64,000 nucleotides of DNA from Bordetella parapertussis (GCA_945903445.1 CAMDNZ010000011.1:14545-78544); one strand, 5' to 3'; counted from the stretch's first letter, positions 53,081 to 63,126 are shown. Numbers and translations are program-made. The notes: a model not told the origin generated them from the letters alone.

Positions 53081-53712
53081 GCGGAAACCACCTGAGCGCG
53101 ACGGCTGCGCCACCACGCCACGATGCGCCATCCCAACAGCACCGCCAGCACCGAGCCGTATACGATGGGCTCGAAAAAATCGTTCTTGCCCGCTTTGTGC
53201 CACCAGAAGTGCAGAATCGCCAACAGGCCGATACCATAGACCGCGCGATGCAAAGTCTGCCAGCGCCGCCCCAAGCAACGTATCCACCCCTGGGTAGAAG
53301 TAAGCGCAAGTAAAGACAAGAGCACGAAGGCGGCAAATCCAGCCGTTACGAACGGCCGATCCCAAATATCCTGCACCATGAACGCCAGATCCAGCGCCCG
53401 ATCCCACCACGCCCAGGCGAACGCATGCAGCGCGGCGTAGAAAAATGCGAATAGTCCGCACATGCGCCGCACGCGCACCAGGGCAGGCTGACCCAGCATC
53501 CGACGCACAGGCGTGACCGCCAGCGTCAGCAACAACCACACCAGTGCCCAGGTGCCTGAGGATCGGGTCAGAAATTCGACGGGATTGGCAGTCAAGCTGC
53601 CCTGTGTCCCGAGCCACACCCACCGCGCCACGGGAAACAGCCCCCATGCAAACAGCAGGGGCTTGTAGCGGGCGACCGACGATGCGGCCCAGCGCTCGGA
53701 TGTCGATGGCAT
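53044..53712 (-). CDS. msrQ: Heme-binding membrane subunit MsrQ
   Basis: Electron-donating cytochrome b-type partner of the periplasmic methionine sulfoxide reductase MsrP. 222 residues, about six helices, with heme-ligand histidines in FAFFYAALHAFAW, WQTLHRAVYGIGLLAILHFWWHKAGK. It starts 8 bases after msrP. Its 3' end overlaps the end of the amidase gene on the other strand by 37 bases. Confidence 0.95.
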   Translation of the reverse strand: MPSTSERWAASSVARYKPLLFAWGLFPVARWVWLGTQGSLTANPVEFLTRSSGTWALVWLLLTLAVTPVRRMLGQPALVRVRRMCGLFAFFYAALHAFAWAWWDRALDLAFMVQDIWDRPFVTAGFAAFVLLSLLALTSTQGWIRCLGRRWQTLHRAVYGIGLLAILHFWWHKAGKNDFFEPIVYGSVLAVLLGWRIVAWWRSRRAQVVSAHGSRRAPLDKS

Positions 53713-53720
53713 GAAACGCC

Positions 53721-54701
53721 TCAGAAATTCTTGCGCAGGTCCAGACCCTGGTAGAGCGAGGCCACCTGCTCGCCGTAGCCGTTAAACATCAGCGTCTTAC
53801 GCTTGGGCGTGAAAAACCCGTCTTCGCCGATGCGCCGTTCGGTCGCCTGACTCCAGCGAGGATGCGGCACTTCTGGATTCACGTTGGCGTAAAAACCGTA
53901 TTCGTGCGCGGCAGCTTTGACCCAGGATGTCGCAGGTTGCTGTTCGGTCAGCCGAATGCGAACCAGCGATTTGACCGACTTGAACCCATATTTCCAGGGC
54001 ACAGCCAGACGCAGCGGCGCGCCGTTCTGCGGCGGCAGCATGCGGCCGTACACACCGAACACCAGCATCGCCAAGGGATGCATGGCTTCGTCCATGCGCA
54101 AACCGTCGGCATAGGGCCAATCCAACACCCGCGAACGCACGCCCGGCATGGTGTCGGGCTGCAAGGCCGTGATGAAGTGTACATACCGGGCATTGCCCGT
54201 GGGTTCGACCTGCTTGAGCAGGGCCGACAAGGAATAACCGATCCAGGGAATGACCATTGACCACCCCTCGACACAGCGCAGCCGGTAGACCCGCTCTTCC
54301 ATGGGTGCCAGGCGTCGCAGCATGTCGATATCGAAGGTGCCGGGCCTGCCGACTTCACCTTCGACCGTCACCGTCCAGGGTTCGAGCTTCAGCGCGCTGG
54401 CATAGCGTGCCGGGTCGCCTTTATCCAAGCCGAATTCGTAGTAGTTGTTGTAGGAGGTGACGTCGTCGAACGGGGTTTTCGCCTCGGTCGTTCCAAAACG
54501 TGGATTGGGCGCAGCCGCCAACGCTTGACCTGCTGGCTCTGCGGCAGGGGCAGCGGCCAGCGCGCGACCGAGCCCCACGCCCGCCAAGCCCAGACCGGCG
54601 GCAGTACCCCCCATGCGAGCCAGCCAATGCCGACGCGCACGCCAGATGCCCTCGGGCGTTATGTCCGAAGAAACGATGTCCTGCGGCTTACGAATCAGCA
54701 T
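53721..54701 (-). CDS. msrP: Methionine sulfoxide reductase catalytic subunit MsrP
   Basis: Periplasmic molybdoenzyme repairing oxidised methionine in envelope proteins. 326 residues with a Tat-type signal (RARRHWLARMGG, Arg23-Arg24), a molybdopterin-liganding Cys143 in YRLRCVEGWSM, and LAVPWKYGFKSVKSLVRIRL. ATG at 54701 has AGGAG 6 bases ahead; a GTG one codon earlier is too near the ribosome site. The Tat motif lacks the usual Phe (RRHWL). Confidence 0.95.
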   Translation of the reverse strand: MLIRKPQDIVSSDITPEGIWRARRHWLARMGGTAAGLGLAGVGLGRALAAAPAAEPAGQALAAAPNPRFGTTEAKTPFDDVTSYNNYYEFGLDKGDPARYASALKLEPWTVTVEGEVGRPGTFDIDMLRRLAPMEERVYRLRCVEGWSMVIPWIGYSLSALLKQVEPTGNARYVHFITALQPDTMPGVRSRVLDWPYADGLRMDEAMHPLAMLVFGVYGRMLPPQNGAPLRLAVPWKYGFKSVKSLVRIRLTEQQPATSWVKAAAHEYGFYANVNPEVPHPRWSQATERRIGEDGFFTPKRKTLMFNGYGEQVASLYQGLDLRKNF

Positions 54702-54737
54702 CACGCACTCCTGGCGATACCACCAGAGGCGTATCGC

Positions 54738-55409
54738 TTAAATATGGGCGGGGGCAGCCACCCGGGGCAACAGCCAATCGCGCAGCTCGGTCACGCTATC
54801 GACGACGGCAGCCGGGGCACATTCGCGCAACTCGCCGGGCGAATGCGCGCCGTAAGTCACCGCCACGGCATCGACGCCCGCATTGGCCGCCATACGCAAA
54901 TCGTGCGAGGTGTCGCCAATCATCACCACACGATCCGGTTCGACATCCAACACGTTCATCAGTTCCAGCAGCATAGCGGGATGAGGCTTGCTGAATGTCT
55001 CGTCGGCGCAACGCGTCGCATCGAATACCGGCCCTAAACCCGTCGTCGCCAATGCCCGGTTCAAACCGACCCGGCTCTTGCCTGTCGCGACAGCAAGCTT
55101 CACGCCCATGCCCGCCAAACTGGCCAAAAGCTCGCATGCGCCATCGAACAGTTTCAAATCGGGATCGCGCAACAAATAATGAATTCGATAGCGATTGAGA
55201 AACTCGGGCAACAAGGCATCGGTCAAATCGGGCACCGCATTGCGCAAGGCCGATTCGAGCGACAGACCGATCACCCAGCTGGCCGTTTCCGCTGGCGGCA
55301 CCGGCAGATTCAAATCGCGGCAGGCGCCCTGAATGGCCGCCACGATGCTGTGAGTGGAATCCATCAGCGTACCGTCCCAATCGAAGACTACGAGCGAATA
55401 GGACGACAT
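54738..55409 (-). CDS. HAD-superfamily phosphatase (Gph-like)
   Basis: A 223-residue HAD hydrolase: VVFDWDGTLMDST (nucleophile Asp10, Asp12), AVATGKSRVGLNRAL, SKPHPAML and VMIGDTSHDL. It sits 2 bases after rluC, a pairing common in beta- and gamma-proteobacteria. Compared with gph at 5548 it has the DWDGT variant, typical of the rluC-linked group; substrate unknown. Confidence 0.9.
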   Translation of the reverse strand: MSSYSLVVFDWDGTLMDSTHSIVAAIQGACRDLNLPVPPAETASWVIGLSLESALRNAVPDLTDALLPEFLNRYRIHYLLRDPDLKLFDGACELLASLAGMGVKLAVATGKSRVGLNRALATTGLGPVFDATRCADETFSKPHPAMLLELMNVLDVEPDRVVMIGDTSHDLRMAANAGVDAVAVTYGAHSPGELRECAPAAVVDSVTELRDWLLPRVAAPAHI

Positions 55410-55411
55410 GA

Positions 55412-56359
55412 TCAAGACTCCAAAGTAGTTAACAGATCCTGGCAAAGCTTGGGCAGCGGCGCTTCCAGCGCCAAGGGCTCGCCCGTCAGGGGATGCGCGA
55501 TCGCCAACTGATGCGCATGCAGAAACATCCGACCGAATCCTTGGCGGGCGAAAGCGGCCGTCACTGCATCGTCGCCGTATTTATCGTCGCCCACGATGGG
55601 AAAGCCACTGGATGCCAAATGCACACGTATCTGATGGGTTCGGCCGGTACGCAGCTCGGCACCGACCAAACTATACCCGCCGAAACGCTTTAATCCTGTG
55701 ACGATGGTATGCGCCGTCACGCCAGCGCCGTCCACACGCACTCGACGCTCGCCCGATGCCGTCGTCCATTTCAACAGCGGCGAACGGATGTGCTGGCGAT
55801 CGTTCTGCCAATCGCCCTGCACCAAGGCCAGATAACGTTTACCGCCCTCGCCTGCCCGCATGGCCGCGTGCAGCGCCAGCAAGGCACTGCGCTTTTTGCC
55901 GATCATGAGCAAACCGGACGTGTCGCGGTCGAGCCGATGCGCCAGTTCGAGGAACTTGGCCTGGGGACGCGCTGCGCGCAACTGCTCGATGACACCGAAC
56001 GACACCCCACTGCCGCCATGAACGGCCACGCCCGCTGGTTTATCGATGACCAACAGGGCGTCGTCTTCGAACACCACGGAAAATGCCGCGGGCGGCACCG
56101 GACGAAGGATACCGGGATCGGGCAGCCGCAGCGGCGGAATGCGAACGCTGTCGCCTGCGACGACTCGATAATCGCTGCTGGTGCGTCCCTTGTTCACACG
56201 CACCTCGCCGCCGCGAATCGCTTTATAGATGTGGCTTTTGGGTACACCTTTGCACAGACGCAGCAGGAAATTATCCAGCCGCTGACCTGCGTGCTCGGCA
56301 TCGACTTCGACCCAACGAACTTGGGGTTTTGATTCGGAGGGAAGAGTTTCTTTGCGCAT
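55412..56359 (-). CDS. rluC: 23S rRNA pseudouridine synthase RluC
   Basis: Modifies three uridines of 23S rRNA. 315 residues, N-terminal S4 domain (QRLDNFLLRLCKGVPKSHIYKAI), catalytic LAHRLDRDTSGLLMIGK and the C-terminal LRTGRTHQIRVHLASSGFPI. ATG at 56359 chosen because upstream codons would extend into the divergent rne promoter. Divergent from rne, as in many genomes. Confidence 0.95.
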   Translation of the reverse strand: MRKETLPSESKPQVRWVEVDAEHAGQRLDNFLLRLCKGVPKSHIYKAIRGGEVRVNKGRTSSDYRVVAGDSVRIPPLRLPDPGILRPVPPAAFSVVFEDDALLVIDKPAGVAVHGGSGVSFGVIEQLRAARPQAKFLELAHRLDRDTSGLLMIGKKRSALLALHAAMRAGEGGKRYLALVQGDWQNDRQHIRSPLLKWTTASGERRVRVDGAGVTAHTIVTGLKRFGGYSLVGAELRTGRTHQIRVHLASSGFPIVGDDKYGDDAVTAAFARQGFGRMFLHAHQLAIAHPLTGEPLALEAPLPKLCQDLLTTLES

Positions 56360-56380
56360 TGCGAAAAGCAGCAATATAAT
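56352..56380 (+). promoter_or_regulatory. Probable rne promoter
   Basis: TTGCGC (56352-56357), a 17-base spacer and a perfect TATAAT (56375-56380). Start of transcription would be near 56387, giving a leader of roughly 625 nucleotides before the rne start codon, with no gene in it. The -35 box overlaps the rluC start codon on the opposite strand. Confidence 0.6.
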
Positions 56381-57013
56381 CGGGACAGCCTTAAAAAGGC
56401 CGAATAGAGAGTGGTCGCTAGAAGTACCAGCGCTGAAGTGCCAGAGTGTAGGTTGCTGAGGTCAGAATGGGCCAGCATACTACCTCATACCGATGTAACC
56501 ATCGGCCCGACGTAGAGTTGCGTGAACGAAAACGCGCGTCTTCACAGACCCGTTTGTCGATCGCGTCTCCGTCTAGCGTTGGCCATCCACCGCCTGGTTC
56601 GCCCATTGTACTGCCGCCTATTCGGCCCCAGGTTTGCCCGGTTTTGAAAACGAGGGTGCAAGGACGCGAGCGTTACGCGCCAACAAGCACTGCCACGTTC
56701 GAACGCGGAGAGTTAGCGCACTACAGGTCTGTTGCGGCATTGCCGCAGCAGATTCGAATCAAGCACTTACGCAGCGTGCCCACAATAATTTAAGCGCGCT
56801 GCCTGTCGTTCACAGCATCTTTACAGACCACTAACCGTGTCCCTGAGCCTTCTGCTGAAAGAAAACCGCGCGCCTCAGCGCGGCACGACCGCCTGAAACG
56901 AGCGGTGTGCCGGGCCGAGCCCCGCGCACCGACTGCTGCATGACTTCCGCACGACCGGGTAATCCGAGGCGACGCGCCGATAACGGCGCGCCATGACAAC
57001 GGAGAACCCTCTC

Positions 57014-60000
57014 ATGAAGCGCATGCTTTTCAATGCCACGCACCAGGAAGAACTGCGCGTGGCGATCGTAGACGGTCAAAAGCTGATCGATCTCGACATC
57101 GAGACTGCCGGTCGCGAACAGCGTAAAGGCAATATCTACAAAGGCGTCATCACCCGCATCGAGCCTGGCCTCGAGGCGTGCTTCGTCAACTACGGCGAAG
57201 ACCGTCACGGTTTTCTGCCGTTCAAGGAAGTGTCCCGCAGTTACTTCAAGGAAGGCGTGGACGCGCGCGGCGCGCGCATCCAGGACGCCCTGCGCGAAGG
57301 CCAGGAACTGATCGTTCAAGTCGAAAAAGAAGAGCGTGGCAACAAAGGCGCAGCCCTGACCACCTTTATTTCGCTGGCGGGCCGTTATCTGGTGCTGATG
57401 CCCAACAATCCCCGTGGCGGTGGCGTATCGCGCCGAGTCGAGGGCGAGGACCGACAGGAACTGCGCGAAACGATGGATCAGTTGCAAGTGCCCCAGGGCA
57501 TGAGCATCATCGCCCGCACCGCCGGTATCGGCCGCTCGGTCGAAGAATTGCAGTGGGATCTTTCCTATCTGATGCAGCTGTGGACCGCAGTCGACGGTGC
57601 GGCCAAGGACAACGCGGCGCCCATCCTGATTTACCTCGAATCCAGCCTCGTGATTCGTGCCATCCGCGATTATTTCTCGCCGGAAATTGGCGAGATTCTG
57701 ATCGACACCGATGAAATCGCCGATCAGGCCACCGCCTTCATGAGCGTAGTCATGCCGGACAACGTCCAGCGCGTGAAACGCTATCGCGACGACATTCCCC
57801 TGTTCTCGCGTTTCCAGATCGAACATCAGATCGAGACCGCCTATTCCCGCACGGTGCAATTACCCTCGGGTGGCGCGGTGGTGATCGATCACACCGAAGC
57901 CTTGGTGGCGGTGGACGTGAACTCGGCCCGCTCGACGCGCGGGGCTGACATCGAAGAAACCGCCTTGCGCACCAACCAGGAGGCCGCCGACGAAGTCGCC
58001 CGCCAGCTGCGTCTGCGCGATCTGGGCGGCCTGATCGTCATCGACTTCATCGACATGGAAGACAGCAAGAACCAGCGCGCGGTCGAACAACGCCTGCGTG
58101 ATGCCTTGCACTTCGATCGCGCCCGCGTCCAGATGGGCAAGATTTCGCGTTTCGGCCTGATGGAACTGTCGCGTCAGCGCCTGCGCCCGGCCTTGAACGA
58201 AGGCTCGCACATCACTTGCCCGCGTTGCACGGGTACCGGCGTGATCCGCGATGCAGAGTCCAGCGCCTTGCACGTCCTGCGCTTGTTGCAGGAAGAGGCC
58301 ATGAAGGAAAACACTGCGGCCATCCATGCTCAGGTGCCGGTCGAAGTGGCCACCTATCTGCTGAACGAGAAGCGCGGCGACATCGCCAAGATGGAAGCGC
58401 GCCTGAAAGTCAACATGGTGCTGATCCCCAACAAGCACCTTGAAACGCCACATCACCATCTCGAACGCCTGCGTCACGACGATCCCCGGCTGGAAGAAGT
58501 CAAGACCAGCTTCGAGTTGGTCGAGGCGCCTGTCACGGAAACCGTGTGGCGTGCCCGCGAGCAGGAAACGGCCACCCGTCCGGAAGCGCTGGTCAAGGGC
58601 ATCACGCCCTCGGCACCCGCCCCGGTGTCGGCCCCCGCATCCGCAGCGGCCGCCCAATCCAGCACGGGCGGATCGTTGGGCGGATTGTTCAAGCGCTTGG
58701 TTGGCTGGTTAACGGGCGACAGCGCAGCCAAACCCGCTGAGTCGACTTCGACCAAAAAAACGGCTAAATCGGACCGTAAGCAAAGCCGTCAAGACGGCCA
58801 GGAGCGTCGTGGCGAGCGCCACGGCTCGGATCGCTTGCGCAATCGCCGTAACGGCGAAGCGCGGGGCGAAGCGAGCGCCGACGGTGCACGCGGTCAACGC
58901 GGCGCGCGCCGTGGCGACGGCGAGCGGGCCGAACGCAACGATCGCGGTGAACGTGCCGAGCGCGGCGAGCGTAACGAACGTAGCGAACGCAATCGTTCGG
59001 ATGCGCCGCGTCAAGCGCGCATCGACGACGCAACGGTCGCCGCAGCGAACAACCGCCCGGAGCGCAACGATCGTCCCACTGGCGAAACCGGCGACGACTC
59101 TCAAGGCACGCGCGGCCGCAACCGCCGTGGACGTGGCCGCAACCGTCGCGACGAGCAAGCGGCCGAAGGCGTGAACGAGCAGGATGGCCTGACCGCCGGT
59201 CTGGCGAGCACCGTGGCACCAGCCCTGCCGGTCGGCGACGCGCAAGCCCGCCCGGCCGTGGACTTCAATGACACCGCGTCGCTCCAGTCGGTCGATGTCT
59301 CGGACGATTTGAGCGATGACGACAACCGCTTCGATGGTGACGATAGCGAGCAAGGCACCGAGCCTCGCCGTCGTCGTCGTCGTAGCCGTCGTGGTCGCCG
59401 TGGCCAGGAAGATGGCGTATCGGTCGATGCCTCGCAAGACAACGGCGAAGCCGCCGACTCGCTCGAGGCACAGGTCGCACCGCTGGTCGCCGCAGCGGTT
59501 GCCGCCGATCTGAACCCCACGGGTGCTCAGAACCGCGTCGCAAATATCGCCGACACGCAGGCTGCGCTGAGCGACGTTGCGACCCCGACCGAGCCGGTCA
59601 CGGTGGCCGTTGCACAAGCCAATCAGGCGGCCGCCTCGGCACCGCTGGCCGCTACGCCCGCTCCGATCGAATCGGCACCGGCACAGACGCCTGCCGCGTT
59701 GGTCGACACCCGCGAGCCCTCAGCTACGCCTGTGGCCGTGCCGCCCGCAGCCGGCCAGGCAGTCGCTCCAGTTGCAGAGCCAGTCGCAGTCGCAGCGTCG
59801 ACCGCGCCTGTGGCGCCTGCGCCTGCGAACGCCGAAGTCAAATCTGCTTTGGTCGATACGCGGGCTCTGGTAGCCGACCCCGCCGCCCAGCCGGCCGTTC
59901 AACACGCGGTATCGGTCACGCCTGCTGCTACGCCGGCGTCCGCTGCGCCTGTTGTACCCGCAGCCGTTTCACCCGCGACTTCGGCAGCTGTTGCGCCGAC

Positions 60001-60322
60001 ACCTGCTGCGCCGGCGACTTCGACACCAGCTGTTGCACCGGCGGCCAACCCGGCAGATGTAGCGGACCTGACCGTCGCACCCGCAACGCTGACCACGCCC
60101 ACCGCCGCGGCTCCGCTCAAATCGGCTGCGCCGGTCGATCTCAACGCCATGCTGGCGGACAAGGGATTGCAGTGGATCGAGACCGACCCGTCGAGCCTGG
60201 TCGCTGCACGAGCCCGTTTGGCGCAAGCCGAAGCGCCGGTTCGCCTGGGCCGCGCGCGCAAGCCTGTCGAACGGATCTCTAGCAGCCCGCTGCAACAGGT
60301 CGAGACGCAGGACCGCGCCTGA
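57014..60322 (+). CDS. rne: Ribonuclease E
   Basis: Endonuclease that drives mRNA decay and rRNA/tRNA processing. 1102 residues: S1 domain (about 37-120), catalytic Asp301 (VDVNSARSTRG) and Asp344 (IDFIDMED), zinc-link Cys402/Cys405 (ITCPRCTGTG), then a long disordered C-terminus. Residues about 600-730 are Arg/Glu/Asn-rich (RNA-binding, degradosome scaffold), and about 860-1040 are almost entirely Ala, Pro, Val and Thr. The ATG at 57014 has GGAG ahead and gives the canonical MKRMLFNAT; a start 21 bases earlier is rejected. The long leader (56387-57013) fits autoregulation by the enzyme. Confidence 0.97.
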   Translation: MKRMLFNATHQEELRVAIVDGQKLIDLDIETAGREQRKGNIYKGVITRIEPGLEACFVNYGEDRHGFLPFKEVSRSYFKEGVDARGARIQDALREGQELIVQVEKEERGNKGAALTTFISLAGRYLVLMPNNPRGGGVSRRVEGEDRQELRETMDQLQVPQGMSIIARTAGIGRSVEELQWDLSYLMQLWTAVDGAAKDNAAPILIYLESSLVIRAIRDYFSPEIGEILIDTDEIADQATAFMSVVMPDNVQRVKRYRDDIPLFSRFQIEHQIETAYSRTVQLPSGGAVVIDHTEALVAVDVNSARSTRGADIEETALRTNQEAADEVARQLRLRDLGGLIVIDFIDMEDSKNQRAVEQRLRDALHFDRARVQMGKISRFGLMELSRQRLRPALNEGSHITCPRCTGTGVIRDAESSALHVLRLLQEEAMKENTAAIHAQVPVEVATYLLNEKRGDIAKMEARLKVNMVLIPNKHLETPHHHLERLRHDDPRLEEVKTSFELVEAPVTETVWRAREQETATRPEALVKGITPSAPAPVSAPASAAAAQSSTGGSLGGLFKRLVGWLTGDSAAKPAESTSTKKTAKSDRKQSRQDGQERRGERHGSDRLRNRRNGEARGEASADGARGQRGARRGDGERAERNDRGERAERGERNERSERNRSDAPRQARIDDATVAAANNRPERNDRPTGETGDDSQGTRGRNRRGRGRNRRDEQAAEGVNEQDGLTAGLASTVAPALPVGDAQARPAVDFNDTASLQSVDVSDDLSDDDNRFDGDDSEQGTEPRRRRRRSRRGRRGQEDGVSVDASQDNGEAADSLEAQVAPLVAAAVAADLNPTGAQNRVANIADTQAALSDVATPTEPVTVAVAQANQAAASAPLAATPAPIESAPAQTPAALVDTREPSATPVAVPPAAGQAVAPVAEPVAVAASTAPVAPAPANAEVKSALVDTRALVADPAAQPAVQHAVSVTPAATPASAAPVVPAAVSPATSAAVAPTPAAPATSTPAVAPAANPADVADLTVAPATLTTPTAAAPLKSAAPVDLNAMLADKGLQWIETDPSSLVAARARLAQAEAPVRLGRARKPVERISSSPLQQVETQDRA

Positions 60323-60357
60323 TCGCAAGCGCGTGCCTGAGCCATTCGGGCACAACG

Positions 60358-60398
60358 AAAAACGCCTCTTGGGTTCATCCCATGAGGCGTTTTTTTAT
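60358..60398 (+). terminator. Terminator after rne
   Basis: AAACGCCTC pairs with GAGGCGTTT; the loop itself contains a second pairing (TGGG/CCCA). Seven T follow. It ends the rne transcript. Confidence 0.9.
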
Positions 60399-60554
60399 AT
60401 CTTGACCGATCCGCTAAGTACGACGCTGCAACCATTTATCGTCGCAACACTGTACCGATCGCTTGCCGCAACACGATCCCTACAGACTCGCCCCGAGGCT
60501 GTGACGATCCGCTGCCGCGACCTCATCGGTGAGCGTGGCAGCCGCAAGCTCCGA

Positions 60555-61097
60555 TCAGAATCGGTACGTATAGCCCGCTTCGATCACATCCAAGCCCGGA
60601 TTAGGACGTTTAATACTGGCGTTGGAGAAGTGGGCATACCGCAAGCCCAGCTGGCTGTTCTCGGTCAGCATGAAACCCACACCCACCTGATCGCCGAATT
60701 GGAACGCCGTGCTGATCGTCTCGCCCGCAAAGCGCGTCTTGTTAAACAGCGTCACGCCAATACCGCCCTCGATGAAAAAACGCTCGTTGACCCACCACCG
60801 CAAAAACGGCGTGGCATGCACTTGCCATGCGTTGCCCGGACTGCGCGATCCGTCGGCCTTCCAGTACGACACACCCCCTTCGCCCGTCAGCTCCAAACGC
60901 CCCCAGTTCCCCCCTAAGGGGTAGTCCCACAATGCTGGCGTCTCATATACCAGCGTGGTGCGCTTGTAGTCGTCGCCCACACCATATTTCAACCCCACCG
61001 CACCGGTTTCGGTGGCAAACGCGGCGGGCGCCGTGGCGATCACGACGGTGGCGGCAATCATGCCAGCGACCATTTTTCTATTTATGATGAGCTGCAT
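60555..61097 (-). CDS. pagL: Lipid A 3-O-deacylase PagL
   Basis: Outer-membrane beta-barrel esterase removing the 3-linked acyl chain of lipid A. The 180-residue precursor has a signal peptide ending FAT near residue 29, alternating-hydrophobicity strands, and the family C-terminus LRYAHFSNASIKRPNPGLDV ending in a TYRF (C-terminal Phe) barrel signature. His156 and Ser158 are the catalytic pair (H-x-S-N); Glu173 may be the third residue. The chosen ATG has GGAG about 9 bases ahead. In Bordetella, PagL alters endotoxicity. Confidence 0.88.
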   Translation of the reverse strand: MQLIINRKMVAGMIAATVVIATAPAAFATETGAVGLKYGVGDDYKRTTLVYETPALWDYPLGGNWGRLELTGEGGVSYWKADGSRSPGNAWQVHATPFLRWWVNERFFIEGGIGVTLFNKTRFAGETISTAFQFGDQVGVGFMLTENSQLGLRYAHFSNASIKRPNPGLDVIEAGYTYRF

Positions 61098-61311
61098 GCA
61101 AAGGTGCTCCATACCTAATATTTCAACGGTTCGAAGGTAACAGAAAATTCTTTCGATTCCCTGAGAAGTGCGACATCAGCACGCCTCGTGCCAGACACGC
61201 AAAAACGCCGTCATTGTGCAGCATGGCGCGATGACGGGGTTCTGAGATCCCGATGGGATCAGGGAAAAAGTGTTGCGTCGATGCCTCATCGGCATTCACG
61301 TGTTCACAATA

Positions 61312-62193
61312 TCAAGCGGCTGCGACCACGTCCGAGGTCTGGCGCGCCAACAACGCCAGCAGGCGAGCGATCTCTTCGCGCAGTTGACGACGATCGACCA
61401 CCATATCGATGGCCCCCTTGTTCAGCAGGAACTCGGCGCGTTGGAAGCCTTCGGGCAGCTTTTCCCGCACGGTCTGCTCGATCACGCGCGGCCCGGCAAA
61501 ACCGATCAAGGCTTTGGGTTCGGCGATCACGACGTCGCCCATGAATGCGAAGCTGGCCGACACGCCGCCCATGGTGGGGTCGGTCAAGACGCTGATGAAT
61601 GGCAAGCCCGCAGACGACAAGCGCGTCAACATCGCGTTGGTCTTGGCCATTTGCATCAAGGACAGCAGGCTCTCTTGCATGCGCGCACCACCCGATGCCG
61701 ACACGCACACGAAGGCCGTGCGGTTCTCCAATGCCGCCTGTGCGCCGCGCGCGAATTTCTCGCCCACGACCGAGCCCATCGAGCCGCCCATGAATTCGAA
61801 TTCAAAACACGCGATCACCGCAGGTACGCCGCGAATGCTGCCGCTCATCACGACCATCGCATCGGCTTCGCCCGTGGATTTGGTGGCTTCCGACAAACGA
61901 TCGGGATACTTGCGGGTGTCTTTGAATTTCAGCGTGTCCACCGACTTGATACCGGTGGCCAGTTCGACACGACCTTCTATGTCCAGCAGGGAATCGAGGC
62001 GCGCACGCGAGCCGATGCGCATATGGTGATCGCACTTGGGGCAGACGTGCAGATTGGCTGCCAGGTCTTCGTTGTAAAGCACGGCTTCGCATGCTGGGCA
62101 CTTGACCCACAAACCTTCCGGGACGCGGCGATTGGCCGTATCGGAAGTCGGCTTGTTGATGCGGGGCGGAAGGAGTTTATCGATCCAGCTCAT
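61312..62193 (-). CDS. accD: Acetyl-CoA carboxylase carboxyltransferase beta subunit
   Basis: Forms malonyl-CoA with AccA. 293 residues, N-terminal zinc ribbon (Cys32, Cys35, Cys51, Cys54 in KCPACEAVL and CPKCDHHM), then the crotonase-like domain with SASGGARMQESLLSLMQMAKT and DPTMGGVSASFAFMGDV. Downstream of trpA in the same direction (36-base gap), the usual trpB-trpA-accD order. Confidence 0.97.
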   Translation of the reverse strand: MSWIDKLLPPRINKPTSDTANRRVPEGLWVKCPACEAVLYNEDLAANLHVCPKCDHHMRIGSRARLDSLLDIEGRVELATGIKSVDTLKFKDTRKYPDRLSEATKSTGEADAMVVMSGSIRGVPAVIACFEFEFMGGSMGSVVGEKFARGAQAALENRTAFVCVSASGGARMQESLLSLMQMAKTNAMLTRLSSAGLPFISVLTDPTMGGVSASFAFMGDVVIAEPKALIGFAGPRVIEQTVREKLPEGFQRAEFLLNKGAIDMVVDRRQLREEIARLLALLARQTSDVVAAA

Positions 62194-62229
62194 GGGCGTG
62201 ATGTCCTGAAAAATAGAGAGGGCCGCGGC

Positions 62230-63126
62230 TCAGGCCGAAGGCGGATTCTTGCGGCTGTGATCCATTGCCGCGCGGATGGCCGCTAGCCATTGCCCGGCGG
62301 CAGCGACAGCCGCGTCACGTTTCTGATCGTCGGCTAAAGCGTGCACGGCATGATCGATGGTGTCGATGAGTTTGCTGCCGATGACGACGGCATCGGCCAG
62401 TTCGGCCACCTGCGCCGCGGTTTGCGGATCGCCGATGCCAAAGCCCACGCCCACCGGAATGCGGACGTGACGACGGATGTTGCTCAGTTTGCGGGCCACG
62501 TCGGCGACATCCAGATTGCCTGCGCCAGTCACACCCTTGAGCGACACGTAATACACGTAGCCTCGGGCCACCGCAGCGACCGCCTGGATGCGCGCATCGG
62601 TGGAAGTAGGTGCCAGCAGAAAGATGGGCGAGATGCCCACCCGCGCGAGATGCTGCGCGTAGTCTTCGATCTCTTCAGGCGGGTAATCGACCACCAGCAC
62701 GCCATCCACGCCGGCTTGCGCGGCGCGCTCGGCAAACGCGGCCTGGCCCATGCGTTCGATCGGATTGGCGTATCCCATCAGCACGACGGCTGTCTCGGTG
62801 TCGGTGCGACGGAACTCGGCGACCATCTCCAACACGCGTGCCAGACCCACCCCCTGCGCGATGGCACGTTCGGCCGCTCGCTGGATGACCGGACCGTCGG
62901 CCATGGGGTCGGAGAACGGTACGCCAAGCTCCAGGATGTCGGCCCCTGCCGACACCAAGGCGTGCATCAAGGCAACCGTGCTGTCCGGCGTGGGATCGCC
63001 TGCGGCAATGTAGGGAATGAGTGCGCATCGATCCGTTTTAGCCAACGCAGCAAACGCCGCAGCGATTCGATTGATAGCAGGATGGCTGCCGCTTGCCGTT
63101 GCGACGGCAGAAGATGAAGGCGTCAT
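62230..63126 (-). CDS. trpA: Tryptophan synthase alpha subunit
   Basis: Cleaves indole-3-glycerol phosphate. 298 residues with catalytic Glu66 (ADILELGVPFSDP) and Asp77 (DPMADGPVIQ), and VSLKGVTGAG and VGVGFGIGDPQTAA. The N-terminus is about 15 residues longer than E. coli TrpA. It starts 11 bases after trpB ends; the frame upstream of its ATG is trpB antiframe. Confidence 0.97.
   Translation of the reverse strand: MTPSSSAVATASGSHPAINRIAAAFAALAKTDRCALIPYIAAGDPTPDSTVALMHALVSAGADILELGVPFSDPMADGPVIQRAAERAIAQGVGLARVLEMVAEFRRTDTETAVVLMGYANPIERMGQAAFAERAAQAGVDGVLVVDYPPEEIEDYAQHLARVGISPIFLLAPTSTDARIQAVAAVARGYVYYVSLKGVTGAGNLDVADVARKLSNIRRHVRIPVGVGFGIGDPQTAAQVAELADAVVIGSKLIDTIDHAVHALADDQKRDAAVAAAGQWLAAIRAAMDHSRKNPPSA

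Noticed and set aside
61188..61311. Small gene in the pagL-accD gap
   Set aside because: Frames there are short, Arg-rich and run into accD antisense; nothing supports translation.
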